Assembly (NCBI GenBank): GCA_009783805.1
Contig: WRCU01000037.1
Location: 1-9,721 of the forward strand
Direction: 5' to 3'
Origin: Oscillospiraceae bacterium
GTDB lineage: Bacteria; Bacillota; Clostridia; WRCU01
Length of the DNA stretch: 9,721 bases
Shown here: positions 1-6,153 of the stretch, piece by piece
Numbering within the stretch: the first letter of the stretch is position 1
Layout of the letters: each line of letters opens with the position of its first letter
Translations under genes and position numbers: made by a program
The notes under the pieces: model-generated
Told to the model about the DNA's origin: nothing
Database searches by the model: none
What the model saw: the letters and a program-made list of their open reading frames with translations, nothing else

Positions 1-440
1 AACATAAGGGGCAGCGTCTGCTTGATGTTCCTCGTCGACTGCTTGCGGAAGTCATGGAACAGGAAGGCGTGCTCCTCCCTGGCGAAGTTCCTGAGTATGT
101 AGGTTAGGCCGGCCTGGCAAGGGCCTATGCAGACCATGGGTATCGCGGTCACTATCAGGATGAATATGAACCTGATGGTCACGTCCCCGGAGATCGCCAA
201 TGAGAAGTCGACGTCCGTCATCCCCTCCGCCCGCACCGTCGGGACCACGTACATGGAGGATAGCAGGAAGGCGGCGACTATGGCCGGTATGTTTATGATC
301 GCATAGAGGACGTTGATGGTGAGCAGGTTCCAGAACTTCCGCCTATATATGTCGAGGAAGACTATGGCGCGCGGCCTGTCGTCGACCGGGGTTATCTCCC
401 TCACCTTTTTCTTGCCGTTCCCGAAGCCGAATAGCGGCAT
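1..440 (-). CDS. YesL-like DUF624 membrane protein (C-terminus beyond window)
   Basis: A membrane protein of the YesL/DUF624 family, of which the first 146 residues are visible. The start is secure: it reads MPLFGFGNGKKK and an in-frame TAA lies 9 nt upstream of the ATG. A basic cytoplasmic N-terminus carries the family-typical IYRRKFWNLL (about residues 33-42). Two hydrophobic segments follow (about 43-65 and 90-110), then GPCQAGLTYILRNFAREEHA, the hallmark stretch of the family. Members are often found near carbohydrate-uptake or cell-envelope genes, but no molecular function is established. It lies 42 nt downstream of the MurT-GatD gene on the same strand, so co-transcription is likely. 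Purine-rich sequence (GGTGGGAATGGGGGA) precedes the start and could serve for ribosome binding. By hand count, 11 of 17 Ile codons are ATA and 7 of 11 Arg codons are AGG. Confidence 0.85.
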   Translation of the reverse strand, partial: MPLFGFGNGKKKVREITPVDDRPRAIVFLDIYRRKFWNLLTINVLYAIINIPAIVAAFLLSSMYVVPTVRAEGMTDVDFSLAISGDVTIRFIFILIVTAIPMVCIGPCQAGLTYILRNFAREEHAFLFHDFRKQSTRNIKQTLPLM

Positions 441-482
441 CCTCGCTTAGTCCCCCATTCCCACCTTAGGGCGTTGCCTTCC

Positions 483-2999
483 TTAAGGCCGCCCCCGGTT
501 GCCGACCATCGTACCATACCGCCGGCCGATCCTCATAATGACCGTTTGCCTCGCCTTTTCCGACGCCGCGTCGAGCGCGGTCCGCGGCGCTATCCCCTTG
601 CCGTGCCTACGCCTTACGGCCATCCCGATCAGGAAGTCCGACAACTCAGGGTTGTAGGCCAGGACGGGCCCGTGCAGGTTCGTGCCGATCAGGCCTTTAT
701 AAACCACGCCTTCCAATCCGTCCTCACCGTTGTTCCCGTAGCCGCGCCCCACCTTGGCCAGAGGCGCGCAGGCGCCGGGCACGTTCGCATGCCCCATGGG
801 CTTCGGGCCTCCGCCGGCCGAACGCGGCAGGCCGCCGTTCCCATGGCCGTCCATGTAGGTCCTCGCGGAGGCGTTCTCATAGCCTACCAGCGTGAACCCA
901 CGCCCCCCGATGCTGGCGTGGGCCGAGGCGTAGCCATGACGCCTCTTGTCGGCCGCCTCGGAGCGCAGCCCGAGTATGCCCAGCCCGTCCGCGGCGTCGC
1001 CCGAAAGCGTCATTCCCGTGCCTAGCATCCTTAGCCCGAATCCCACGGCGAGCATGGCCCCCGACGACTCCACGAACCCGCGCAGCGCGTCCGCATGCTG
1101 CGAGAGCTTGCCGTGCGCCTCAGCCGCGGAGCCTTCATAAGAGTCACCGATGAACGCTATGTCCGCGTCCGCCAGGCTCAGCGGCCCACAACCTTCATAG
1201 GCCACGACCCTGGCCTCCATCCCCAGGTCCCTGACCCTCCTCACCAGGCACTCCACGTTGCCCTTGTCGCCATAGGCGCCGAGGTAGGACGGATATAGGC
1301 AATATATGGTCAGCGCATCCTTGGCGGCTGGGTCCGCGTCCCCCGCGGCGGGCGAACGGACCCGCCCCCCGCTCGGCCCCGCCGCGATAGGGTCCCGAGC
1401 CTCCCGGCTCTCGGCGGCCCCATCGACGTCATTTTCAATAGCCGCGGTCTTAACGCGGCTTTTAGGGGCGCCCATCCTCCGCATGACGTCGCGGAGGAGC
1501 GCGTTCGCCGTGTAGTTCGCGATGACGTAGCTGCCCCGGCCTGGCCCCGCCCTAGAGGCCAGCTCCCTCACGGCCTCCCTAGGGTCGGGGCGGACCAGGG
1601 TCGCTACCTTGCCGCCTAGCGCGTGGAGCAGCCTAAGATTCAAGTCATGCGCCCGCGACCCGCTGACCACCACCGACTCGACGCCCAGCTCCGCGAGCCT
1701 CACGAAGCCGGAGTCCCATAGCCAGGATACGTCCCTGCCGTCCCTCACGTCGTCGTTCACGGCCAGCAGCGCGTCCTTGGGCCTCGCGTCCCCTGCCATG
1801 GCCTCCATGGCGCTGCCTACGCTCGCGGGGTTCTTGCCCATTAGGACGGCGACCTCCATCGGGCCCACCCTGACGGCCTCTACCCTGTCCCCCGAGGCGG
1901 CGTACGCGCTCAGCCCGTCCGCGGCCGCCTCCAGGGTGATCCCCATCTTCGAGGCTGCCAGCGCAGCAGCCAATGCGTTGTATACGTTATGAGGGCCCCT
2001 AAGCCCCAGCGAGACGCGGCGGGAGACTTCGCCGCCGCGCGCCCCGTCAGGCGCGCCCATGTCGGGGGCCCCGCCGCCGCTCCCCTTGGCCGACCCGCCG
2101 CGGCGATGCCTGATCCCGAAGGAGGAGGATCCCCCGGACGATACGGCGCCCTCGGCGACCATCTCGGCCTCGGGGTTCGCGTAGCCGCAGGAGGCGCACG
2201 CATAGTCGCCGACCCAACCTAGGCGGACGTCCGTGAATCCCAGGACGCCCCCGCATAGCTTGCAATAGGGGGGCGGATCGCCCAGCCGCAGGCTCGGCGC
2301 CGCGGCGCCGGAGGATCCGGCGGGCACGGCAATGGGGCCCGCCATAGGGTCCGCCGTCGGCCCGGCGATGGGCTCAGGGTCGCGACCCTCCGCGGTCTTC
2401 CCGCCGCCTGCCGCGACGGAGTAGTACGCCGCATCGCCCGCCGCCCCCATCGCGGAGGAGACGGGGTCGTCCGCGTTCAGGATCGTAAAAGCCCCGCCGT
2501 GACGCCTCAGCTCCGCCGCCACCATGGCGTAGACCTTGTCGGGCCCCGCGTACCGGTCCGTCTGGTCGGGCAGCACGTTGGTCACGATGAATAAGGTCGG
2601 CCGCACCTGCCCAGCGATCAACCCCAGGGCGCCCTCATCCACCTCCAGGCACGCGAAGTCGGCCCTGAGCCCGCCGAAGGGCCCGGCCGCGCCTACATAG
2701 GCCCATACTATGCCGTTCGGCATGTTCGCCCCCGAGCCGTTGCATATGACCCTATGGCCCGCCGCCCGCAGTATGGACGCCAGCAGGTTGTTGGTCGCCG
2801 TCTTTCCGTTCGTGCCGGTGGTCACCGCGGTCCCCCGCGCCACCTGCCGCGCGAGCGCGGGCAGGATCCCAGGGTATATGGCCCGGGCTATCTGCCCCGG
2901 CTTTGACGTCCCCTTTGAGCCGACCGCCCTGCACGACAGGTAAGTGACCTTGGCCGCCCATATGGCCAGGATGAGCCGGACCCTGCCGATCAGGCCCAT
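483..2999 (-). CDS. murT-gatD: MurT-GatD fusion: lipid II isoglutaminyl synthase-like, with altered glutaminase site
   Basis: One 838-residue chain joins MurT and GatD, normally separate subunits that amidate the alpha-carboxyl of D-Glu in lipid II. MurT half: hydrophobic N-terminus, ATP loop TGTNGKT (61-67), LEVDEG, NVLPDQTDRYAG, a C-x2-C...C-x2-C zinc ribbon (Cys246, 249, 268, 271), PHNVYNALAAALA, and a DUF1727 region with GKNPA and DGRDVSW (420-426). In known complexes this last segment supplies the Asp that completes the GatD triad. A low-complexity linker (about 515-560) leads to GatD, which starts at DALTIYCLYPS (561). GatD keeps GYENASARTY, YGNNGEDG and GTNLHGP (His776). The nucleophile elbow reads LAVGFGLRMLG, with Gly653 (codon GGA, 1041-1043) where Cys is expected, and the GGG-D-E-Q-type motif is replaced by GDSYEGS. 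About 32 extra residues sit before YGNN. The ATG at 2999 was chosen: it lies 19 nt after the PRPP synthetase stop and matches MurT N-termini. An in-frame start at 3065 would overlap that gene. Family assignment is firm; retained activity is not. Confidence 0.9.
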   Translation of the reverse strand: MGLIGRVRLILAIWAAKVTYLSCRAVGSKGTSKPGQIARAIYPGILPALARQVARGTAVTTGTNGKTATNNLLASILRAAGHRVICNGSGANMPNGIVWAYVGAAGPFGGLRADFACLEVDEGALGLIAGQVRPTLFIVTNVLPDQTDRYAGPDKVYAMVAAELRRHGGAFTILNADDPVSSAMGAAGDAAYYSVAAGGGKTAEGRDPEPIAGPTADPMAGPIAVPAGSSGAAAPSLRLGDPPPYCKLCGGVLGFTDVRLGWVGDYACASCGYANPEAEMVAEGAVSSGGSSSFGIRHRRGGSAKGSGGGAPDMGAPDGARGGEVSRRVSLGLRGPHNVYNALAAALAASKMGITLEAAADGLSAYAASGDRVEAVRVGPMEVAVLMGKNPASVGSAMEAMAGDARPKDALLAVNDDVRDGRDVSWLWDSGFVRLAELGVESVVVSGSRAHDLNLRLLHALGGKVATLVRPDPREAVRELASRAGPGRGSYVIANYTANALLRDVMRRMGAPKSRVKTAAIENDVDGAAESREARDPIAAGPSGGRVRSPAAGDADPAAKDALTIYCLYPSYLGAYGDKGNVECLVRRVRDLGMEARVVAYEGCGPLSLADADIAFIGDSYEGSAAEAHGKLSQHADALRGFVESSGAMLAVGFGLRMLGTGMTLSGDAADGLGILGLRSEAADKRRHGYASAHASIGGRGFTLVGYENASARTYMDGHGNGGLPRSAGGGPKPMGHANVPGACAPLAKVGRGYGNNGEDGLEGVVYKGLIGTNLHGPVLAYNPELSDFLIGMAVRRRHGKGIAPRTALDAASEKARQTVIMRIGRRYGTMVGNRGRP
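2120..2420 (-). other. Low-complexity insertions around the MurT zinc ribbon
   Basis: Within the MurT half, Gly/Ala/Pro/Ser-rich stretches flank the zinc ribbon on both sides. On the N-terminal side is an imperfect repeat of the type PIAGPTADPMAGPIAVPAG. On the C-terminal side is SSGGSSSFG followed by Gly/Ala/Arg-rich sequence. From memory, stand-alone MurT proteins are much shorter here. These stretches look like disordered insertions and not extra domains. A similar Ala/Gly/Pro-rich stretch links the MurT and GatD halves (about 1320-1450). Confidence 0.6.
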
Positions 3000-3018
3000 G
3001 GTGCGCCTCGGCCGCGGG

Positions 3019-4134
3019 TCACGCGCGGTCCCCGACGATGGCCTTGATCTTCTCGGCCGGATCAAGTATTCCGCTCAGCGTACGGTCGTAGTTGAGGTTG
3101 TCTATTATGTACGCTATGAACTTGGACAGGTCCGCGCATCTGTACCATTCCCTCGCGAGCAGCTCCTTGGGGGTGTAGATCAGGTTCGTGGTGAATATCA
3201 TGTCGAAGAGCCCCTCGGCGTATTTTTCGTCGAAGGCCCCCAACCCCCCCGTGAACAGCCCGAAGGTCGCGAAGATGAAAATCCTGGCGGCCCCGCGCCC
3301 TTTTAGCTGCTCGGCCACGTCGATTATCGAGTCCCCGTTGGAGATCATGTCGTCGATTATGATGGCGTCCTTGCCTCGGATGTCGTCGCCCAGGAACTCA
3401 TGGGAGACGATGGGGTTCCTGCCGTCGACGAACCTGGTGAAGTCACGCAGCTTATAGAACGCGCACAGCTCCAGCCCCAATATCGACGAGTAGTACATGC
3501 ACCTCGGCAGCCCTCCCTCGTCCGGCGAAACGATGACGGTCCTCCCGCCTTGGAGGCTGATGTCGGGGACGGACCTTATGAGCGCCTTGATCATCTGGTA
3601 TGAGGGCTGGATGCTCTCGAAGCCCTTGAAGGGTATGGCGTTCTGCACCCTGGCGTCGTGGGCGTCGAACGTGACTATGTTCGTGACCCCCATGTCGACC
3701 AGCTCGTGGAGCGAGATGGCGCAATCCAACGACTCGCGGTAGTTCCGCTTATGCTGCCGGCCCTCGTAGAGCATGGGCATGACGACCGTGATCCTGCGGG
3801 GCTTTCCGCCGCACGCGGCTATGACCCTCTTCAGGTCCTGAAAGTGCTCGTCCGGGCTCATCGGGACGTCCATCCCGTACATCCTGTACGTGACGCCGTA
3901 GTTGAAGCAGTCGGCGAATATGTAGACGTCGTGGCCGCGCACCGTCCTATGGATGATCCCCTTGCCCTCGCCGGTGGCGAACCTCGGGCATTCGGCCTCG
4001 ACCATGAACGACCCATCCGCCCCGCGCCACTCGCGGATCCAGGCGTCGGCCTTCCGCACGAAGTCCTCGCTGCCCCTCATGCCGATTATCCCGAGCTTGC
4101 CGTATGGCTGGCTATCCTCCCGCGTATCGGGCAT
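3019..4134 (-). CDS. prs: Ribose-phosphate pyrophosphokinase (PRPP synthetase), clostridial-type
   Basis: This 371-residue cytoplasmic enzyme should make 5-phosphoribosyl-1-diphosphate from ribose 5-phosphate and ATP, for nucleotide, histidine, tryptophan and NAD synthesis. It has the two-phosphoribosyltransferase-fold layout of PRPP synthetases in a divergent form about 50 residues longer than the usual 310-320. Visible motifs are HFQDLKRVI, MPMLYEGRQHKR (counterpart of the usual PYxRQDR stretch), FDAHDARVQNAIP (156-168, counterpart of the catalytic DLHxxQ-type site), VSPDEGG, and the PRPP-binding loop IIDDMISNGDSII (around Asp261-Asp262). From memory, this sequence pattern matches a type common in Clostridia. 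The ATG at 4134 is preceded by a GGGGGA ribosome-binding sequence. The gene lies 69 nt downstream of the URO-D-like gene and 19 nt upstream of the MurT-GatD fusion, so it probably shares their transcript. Nothing in the sequence shows whether it serves a wall-related need for PRPP or is simply a housekeeping copy. Confidence 0.88.
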   Translation of the reverse strand: MPDTREDSQPYGKLGIIGMRGSEDFVRKADAWIREWRGADGSFMVEAECPRFATGEGKGIIHRTVRGHDVYIFADCFNYGVTYRMYGMDVPMSPDEHFQDLKRVIAACGGKPRRITVVMPMLYEGRQHKRNYRESLDCAISLHELVDMGVTNIVTFDAHDARVQNAIPFKGFESIQPSYQMIKALIRSVPDISLQGGRTVIVSPDEGGLPRCMYYSSILGLELCAFYKLRDFTRFVDGRNPIVSHEFLGDDIRGKDAIIIDDMISNGDSIIDVAEQLKGRGAARIFIFATFGLFTGGLGAFDEKYAEGLFDMIFTTNLIYTPKELLAREWYRCADLSKFIAYIIDNLNYDRTLSGILDPAEKIKAIVGDRA

Positions 4135-4203
4135 CTTCCGTCCCCCACGTCGCTGTATGGGCCGCCCTTCGGGCCACAGGGGCCGTAGGCCGCCGCCCGT
4201 CCG

Positions 4204-5244
4204 TCAGAACCGGCTCCTGCCTATCTCGTCGTACATGGCGACTATGTTCTCCGGCGGCGTGTCGTGCTGCAGCAGATGCGAAGAAGCGGCTATGTACCCG
4301 CCGCCCTTGCCGAAGGCGTCCACGTACCGCCGTACCTCGGCCCGGACCTCCTCCTCGCTCCCGTAGGGCAGCGTGGTCTGCACGTCGATCCCGCCGTGGA
4401 ACGCCACCCTGTCCCCGAAGCGCGCCTTCAGGCTTTCGGGGCCCATCAGGTCGGAAGTCCTTTGGATCGGGTCTATGGCGTCCACCCCGCACCCGACCAT
4501 CCTGTCTATGAGCCCGTACGTGTCGCCGCACGTATGGAACATGAAGAGGGCGCCCAGCTCATGTATGCGGTCCGCCATCCTCCTCATGTACGGCCCCACG
4601 AACTCGTCGAAGAACGCCGGCGAGAAGAGCGGCCCGCTCTGGGAGGAAAGGTCGCCCATGACGAAGAAGACGTCCACCTTCCCGCCGCACTCCTTCCAGG
4701 CCCTGGCGTACTCTTCCTCATAGAACCCGGTGAAGATTTCTTGCAGGCAATGGACGAACTCCGGCCTCTCATGCATGTCCAGGAGGAAGTTCTCAAAGCC
4801 GCGCACCATCGACGGCCTGGTGAAGATGTCCCCGAACCCGTACAGGATGGCGCGCCCGTCGTCCGCCGCGCATTGGGCGGCGACCTTCGAATAATCCATT
4901 TGGCTGACCTTGGGCCATGCGAACCCCTTCAGCTCCTTGAGCGTGGCCGCCCCGCTCAGCGCGCCGGGCAGGTCGTCCCTATACCTCCCCCATCGGTTGG
5001 TCCTGTATACGTACCTCTCGCCCCAGAAGTTCTGCGTGTACCCGCCCATGTCCGCCTCGGCGGGCGGCACGGCGTCCACGGTCCGTATGTCGACGCCGAA
5101 GTCGTCCAGGAGCCTTTCGTGGTCTCCATGCCCCAGGTGCTCATACAGCCTCCTGAGCGTCGGCGGCTCCGCCCTGAAGTTGCACGGCGCCCTGTCCACC
5201 CCGGTCCTCCTGATCGCTCCCAAGACCCTCTCGCGGCTATCCAT
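4204..5244 (-). CDS. Uroporphyrinogen decarboxylase-family protein (corrinoid methyltransferase-like)
   Basis: A 346-residue protein of the URO-D superfamily. It is unlikely to be the heme enzyme HemE. It resembles the broad group of anaerobe URO-D-like proteins related to MtaA/MtbA, which move methyl groups between corrinoid proteins, thiols and methylated substrates using zinc. Family-typical features are the start MDSRERVLGAIRRTGVDRAP, a TIM-barrel-sized body, HTCGD (His237, Cys239, likely zinc ligands), GVDAIDPIQ, HGGIDVQ, and the C-terminal GGYIAASSHLLQ (His323) followed by DTPPENIVAMYDE. His323 stands where some methyltransferases have the third zinc ligand Cys. The start at 5244 was chosen because family members begin with MxSRERV; an in-frame start at 5307 would add a Gly/Arg-rich tail. 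No good Shine-Dalgarno sequence precedes it, and the leader is highly structured. The substrate cannot be read from sequence. The upstream neighbour is an ECF S component. Confidence 0.85.
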   Translation of the reverse strand: MDSRERVLGAIRRTGVDRAPCNFRAEPPTLRRLYEHLGHGDHERLLDDFGVDIRTVDAVPPAEADMGGYTQNFWGERYVYRTNRWGRYRDDLPGALSGAATLKELKGFAWPKVSQMDYSKVAAQCAADDGRAILYGFGDIFTRPSMVRGFENFLLDMHERPEFVHCLQEIFTGFYEEEYARAWKECGGKVDVFFVMGDLSSQSGPLFSPAFFDEFVGPYMRRMADRIHELGALFMFHTCGDTYGLIDRMVGCGVDAIDPIQRTSDLMGPESLKARFGDRVAFHGGIDVQTTLPYGSEEEVRAEVRRYVDAFGKGGGYIAASSHLLQHDTPPENIVAMYDEIGRSRF

Positions 5245-5255
5245 CAAGGCCGTTC

Positions 5256-5294
5256 GGCGCGGCCCATGGGCCCGTGCGTATGGGCCCCCGCGCC
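5256..5294 (-). other. Inverted repeat in the leader of the URO-D-like gene
   Basis: The arms 5256-5267 and 5280-5294 can pair over 12 bp with a 3-nt bulge around a 12-nt loop. The structure ends 12 nt before the start codon of the URO-D-like gene, so in the RNA it could limit ribosome access. This pairing was done by hand and no folding energy was computed. Confidence 0.5.
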
Positions 5295-5315
5295 ATCCCC
5301 CTCCCATTGATCCTA

Positions 5316-5334
5316 CGCCCGGCGTGGCCGGGCG
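5316..5334 (-). other. GC-rich hairpin, 8-bp perfect stem
   Basis: CGCCCGGC pairs with GCCGGGCG around a GTG loop (plus-strand reading). No U-rich tract follows it in the direction of transcription, so it is not a classical intrinsic terminator. It is the middle of three inverted repeats in this gap. Confidence 0.5.
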
Positions 5335-5349
5335 CCTTCATGCGGGCAT

Positions 5350-5373
5350 ACGGCGGCGACCGAGCGCCGCCGT
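5350..5373 (-). other. GC-rich hairpin abutting the ECF S-component stop codon
   Basis: A perfect 9-bp stem (ACGGCGGCG with CGCCGCCGT, plus-strand reading) closes a 6-nt loop. It begins inside the stop codon of the ECF gene and extends just downstream of it. No U-tract follows. It could act as a U-less terminator, an attenuator or a 3'-end stabiliser. Function is inferred from position only. Confidence 0.5.
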
Positions 5374-6017
5374 CACCGCCTGCCCATCACCTTAAGCAAC
5401 GGCTTGCAGACGGCCGACGCGGCTATGGCGGCGACTATGGCCTCCGGTATCCCGTTCGTCAGCACCAGCCAGCCGATGACGATCATCATCGCCTTTTCCG
5501 TGAGCTCCTCCATCTGGCTGCCGAAAAACAGCCATGCGCCGCCCAGGACGAGCACGGTGTTCGTGGCGCTGCCCACGGCCGCGCCTACCGACATGCCCAG
5601 TACGCCCGGGCCTTTATTGGCGAACGTCCTTTTCATGCATGAGTATGTGAGCCCGGTGAACGTGCCGGCTAGGATGCGGGGCACGAAGCATATGACGAGG
5701 CTCCAGGCGTTGCCGGAGAATACGTAGCCTTCACCCCCGTAGAAAGGGGTGAAAAGGAAGGCCGTCGCAGGGTCCATCGGCATGAAGGTCATCACGGTGA
5801 AGCTGAACAGCCCGGCGCAGAACCCCATGATCGTGCCGGCCTTGGTTCCCAGGACGATCGCCGTGATGACGACCGGTATCATGGCCAGGGTCGCCACCAC
5901 GGGCCCGATCGGTATGGATCCCAGCGGCGTGAAGCAGAAGAACGCTAGTATCACCAACAGCATGGCGAACTGGGTCATGAACAAGGTCCGCTTGCTTAAG
6001 TCACTCAATCCTTTCAT
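5373..6017 (-). CDS. ECF-type transporter S component (substrate-binding membrane protein)
   Basis: A 214-residue integral membrane protein resembling S components of energy-coupling factor transporters. These proteins capture a vitamin or similar micronutrient and are driven by a shared EcfT/EcfA module, which is not in this window. About six hydrophobic segments are visible. The FTPLGSIPIGPVVATLAMIP stretch in the first third is typical of vitamin-type S components and is followed by TAIVLGTKAGTIMGFCAGL, also characteristic. The conserved C-terminal part includes GAAVGSATNT and NGIPEAIVAAIAA. Substrate cannot be assigned from sequence. The start is uncertain: the ATG at 6017 gives a short basic N-terminus before the first membrane segment, but GAAGAGG abuts it directly. 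A TTG three codons downstream or a GTG at 6083 are alternatives. It lies upstream of the URO-D-like gene on the same strand and could bring in a substrate or cofactor for it, which is only inference. Confidence 0.82.
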   Translation of the reverse strand: MKGLSDLSKRTLFMTQFAMLLVILAFFCFTPLGSIPIGPVVATLAMIPVVITAIVLGTKAGTIMGFCAGLFSFTVMTFMPMDPATAFLFTPFYGGEGYVFSGNAWSLVICFVPRILAGTFTGLTYSCMKRTFANKGPGVLGMSVGAAVGSATNTVLVLGGAWLFFGSQMEELTEKAMMIVIGWLVLTNGIPEAIVAAIAASAVCKPLLKVMGRR

Positions 6018-6153
6018 CCTCTTCTCATCGGGCGCCCGCCATGCGTCCGGCTCCGCGGGTCGCCCCTGCCTCCCTTCGGCCACTTATATTCGCCGCGCCC
6101 CATGCCGCGGCCGGCCGGCCTTAGGCGACCGGCGCGTCAGCGGCCGTTACCCG
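6018..6153 (-). promoter_or_regulatory. Gap upstream of the ECF gene: possible weak promoter and palindrome
   Basis: This 136-nt gap separates the glycosidase stop from the ECF S-component start. It holds an AT-rich island, AATATAAG (minus strand, about 6083-6090), that could be a -10 element, but no recognisable -35 lies 17 nt upstream. A 10-bp palindrome CGGGCGCCCG (6029-6038) lies just before the presumed start, and a GGCCGGCCGGCC self-complementary run is at 6109-6120. No terminator with a U-tract was found. All regulatory roles are tentative. Confidence 0.25.

Noticed and set aside
474..1025. 183-codon plus-strand frame opposite the GatD domain
   Set aside because: Pro/Arg-rich shadow of the MurT-GatD fusion, with no domain or credible ribosome-binding site.
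2150..2270. Zinc ribbon in the MurT half as a separate DNA-binding gene
   Set aside because: The four-Cys ribbon is a normal part of MurT proteins, and the reading frame continues through it without interruption.
3000..3065. 22-residue N-terminal extension of the MurT-GatD fusion from an upstream in-frame start
   Set aside because: It would overlap the PRPP synthetase gene by 47 nt, is Arg/Pro-rich, and precedes a start that already matches MurT N-termini.
4135..4203. Possible terminator hairpin between the URO-D-like and PRPP synthetase genes
   Set aside because: Only a 4-bp stem with a three-base loop (within GGGCCGCCCTTCGGGCC) can be drawn, and no U-tract follows.
4264..5310. 348-codon open frame on the plus strand opposite the URO-D-like gene
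   Set aside because: It is an antisense shadow of a gene with clear family motifs. Long open antisense frames are expected in GC-rich DNA, and its translation shows no recognisable domain.
5245..5372. Cobalamin riboswitch upstream of the URO-D-like gene
   Set aside because: The relation of the family to corrinoid enzymes suggested looking for one, but no B12-box-like conserved sequence is visible and the gap is too short for a full aptamer of that class.
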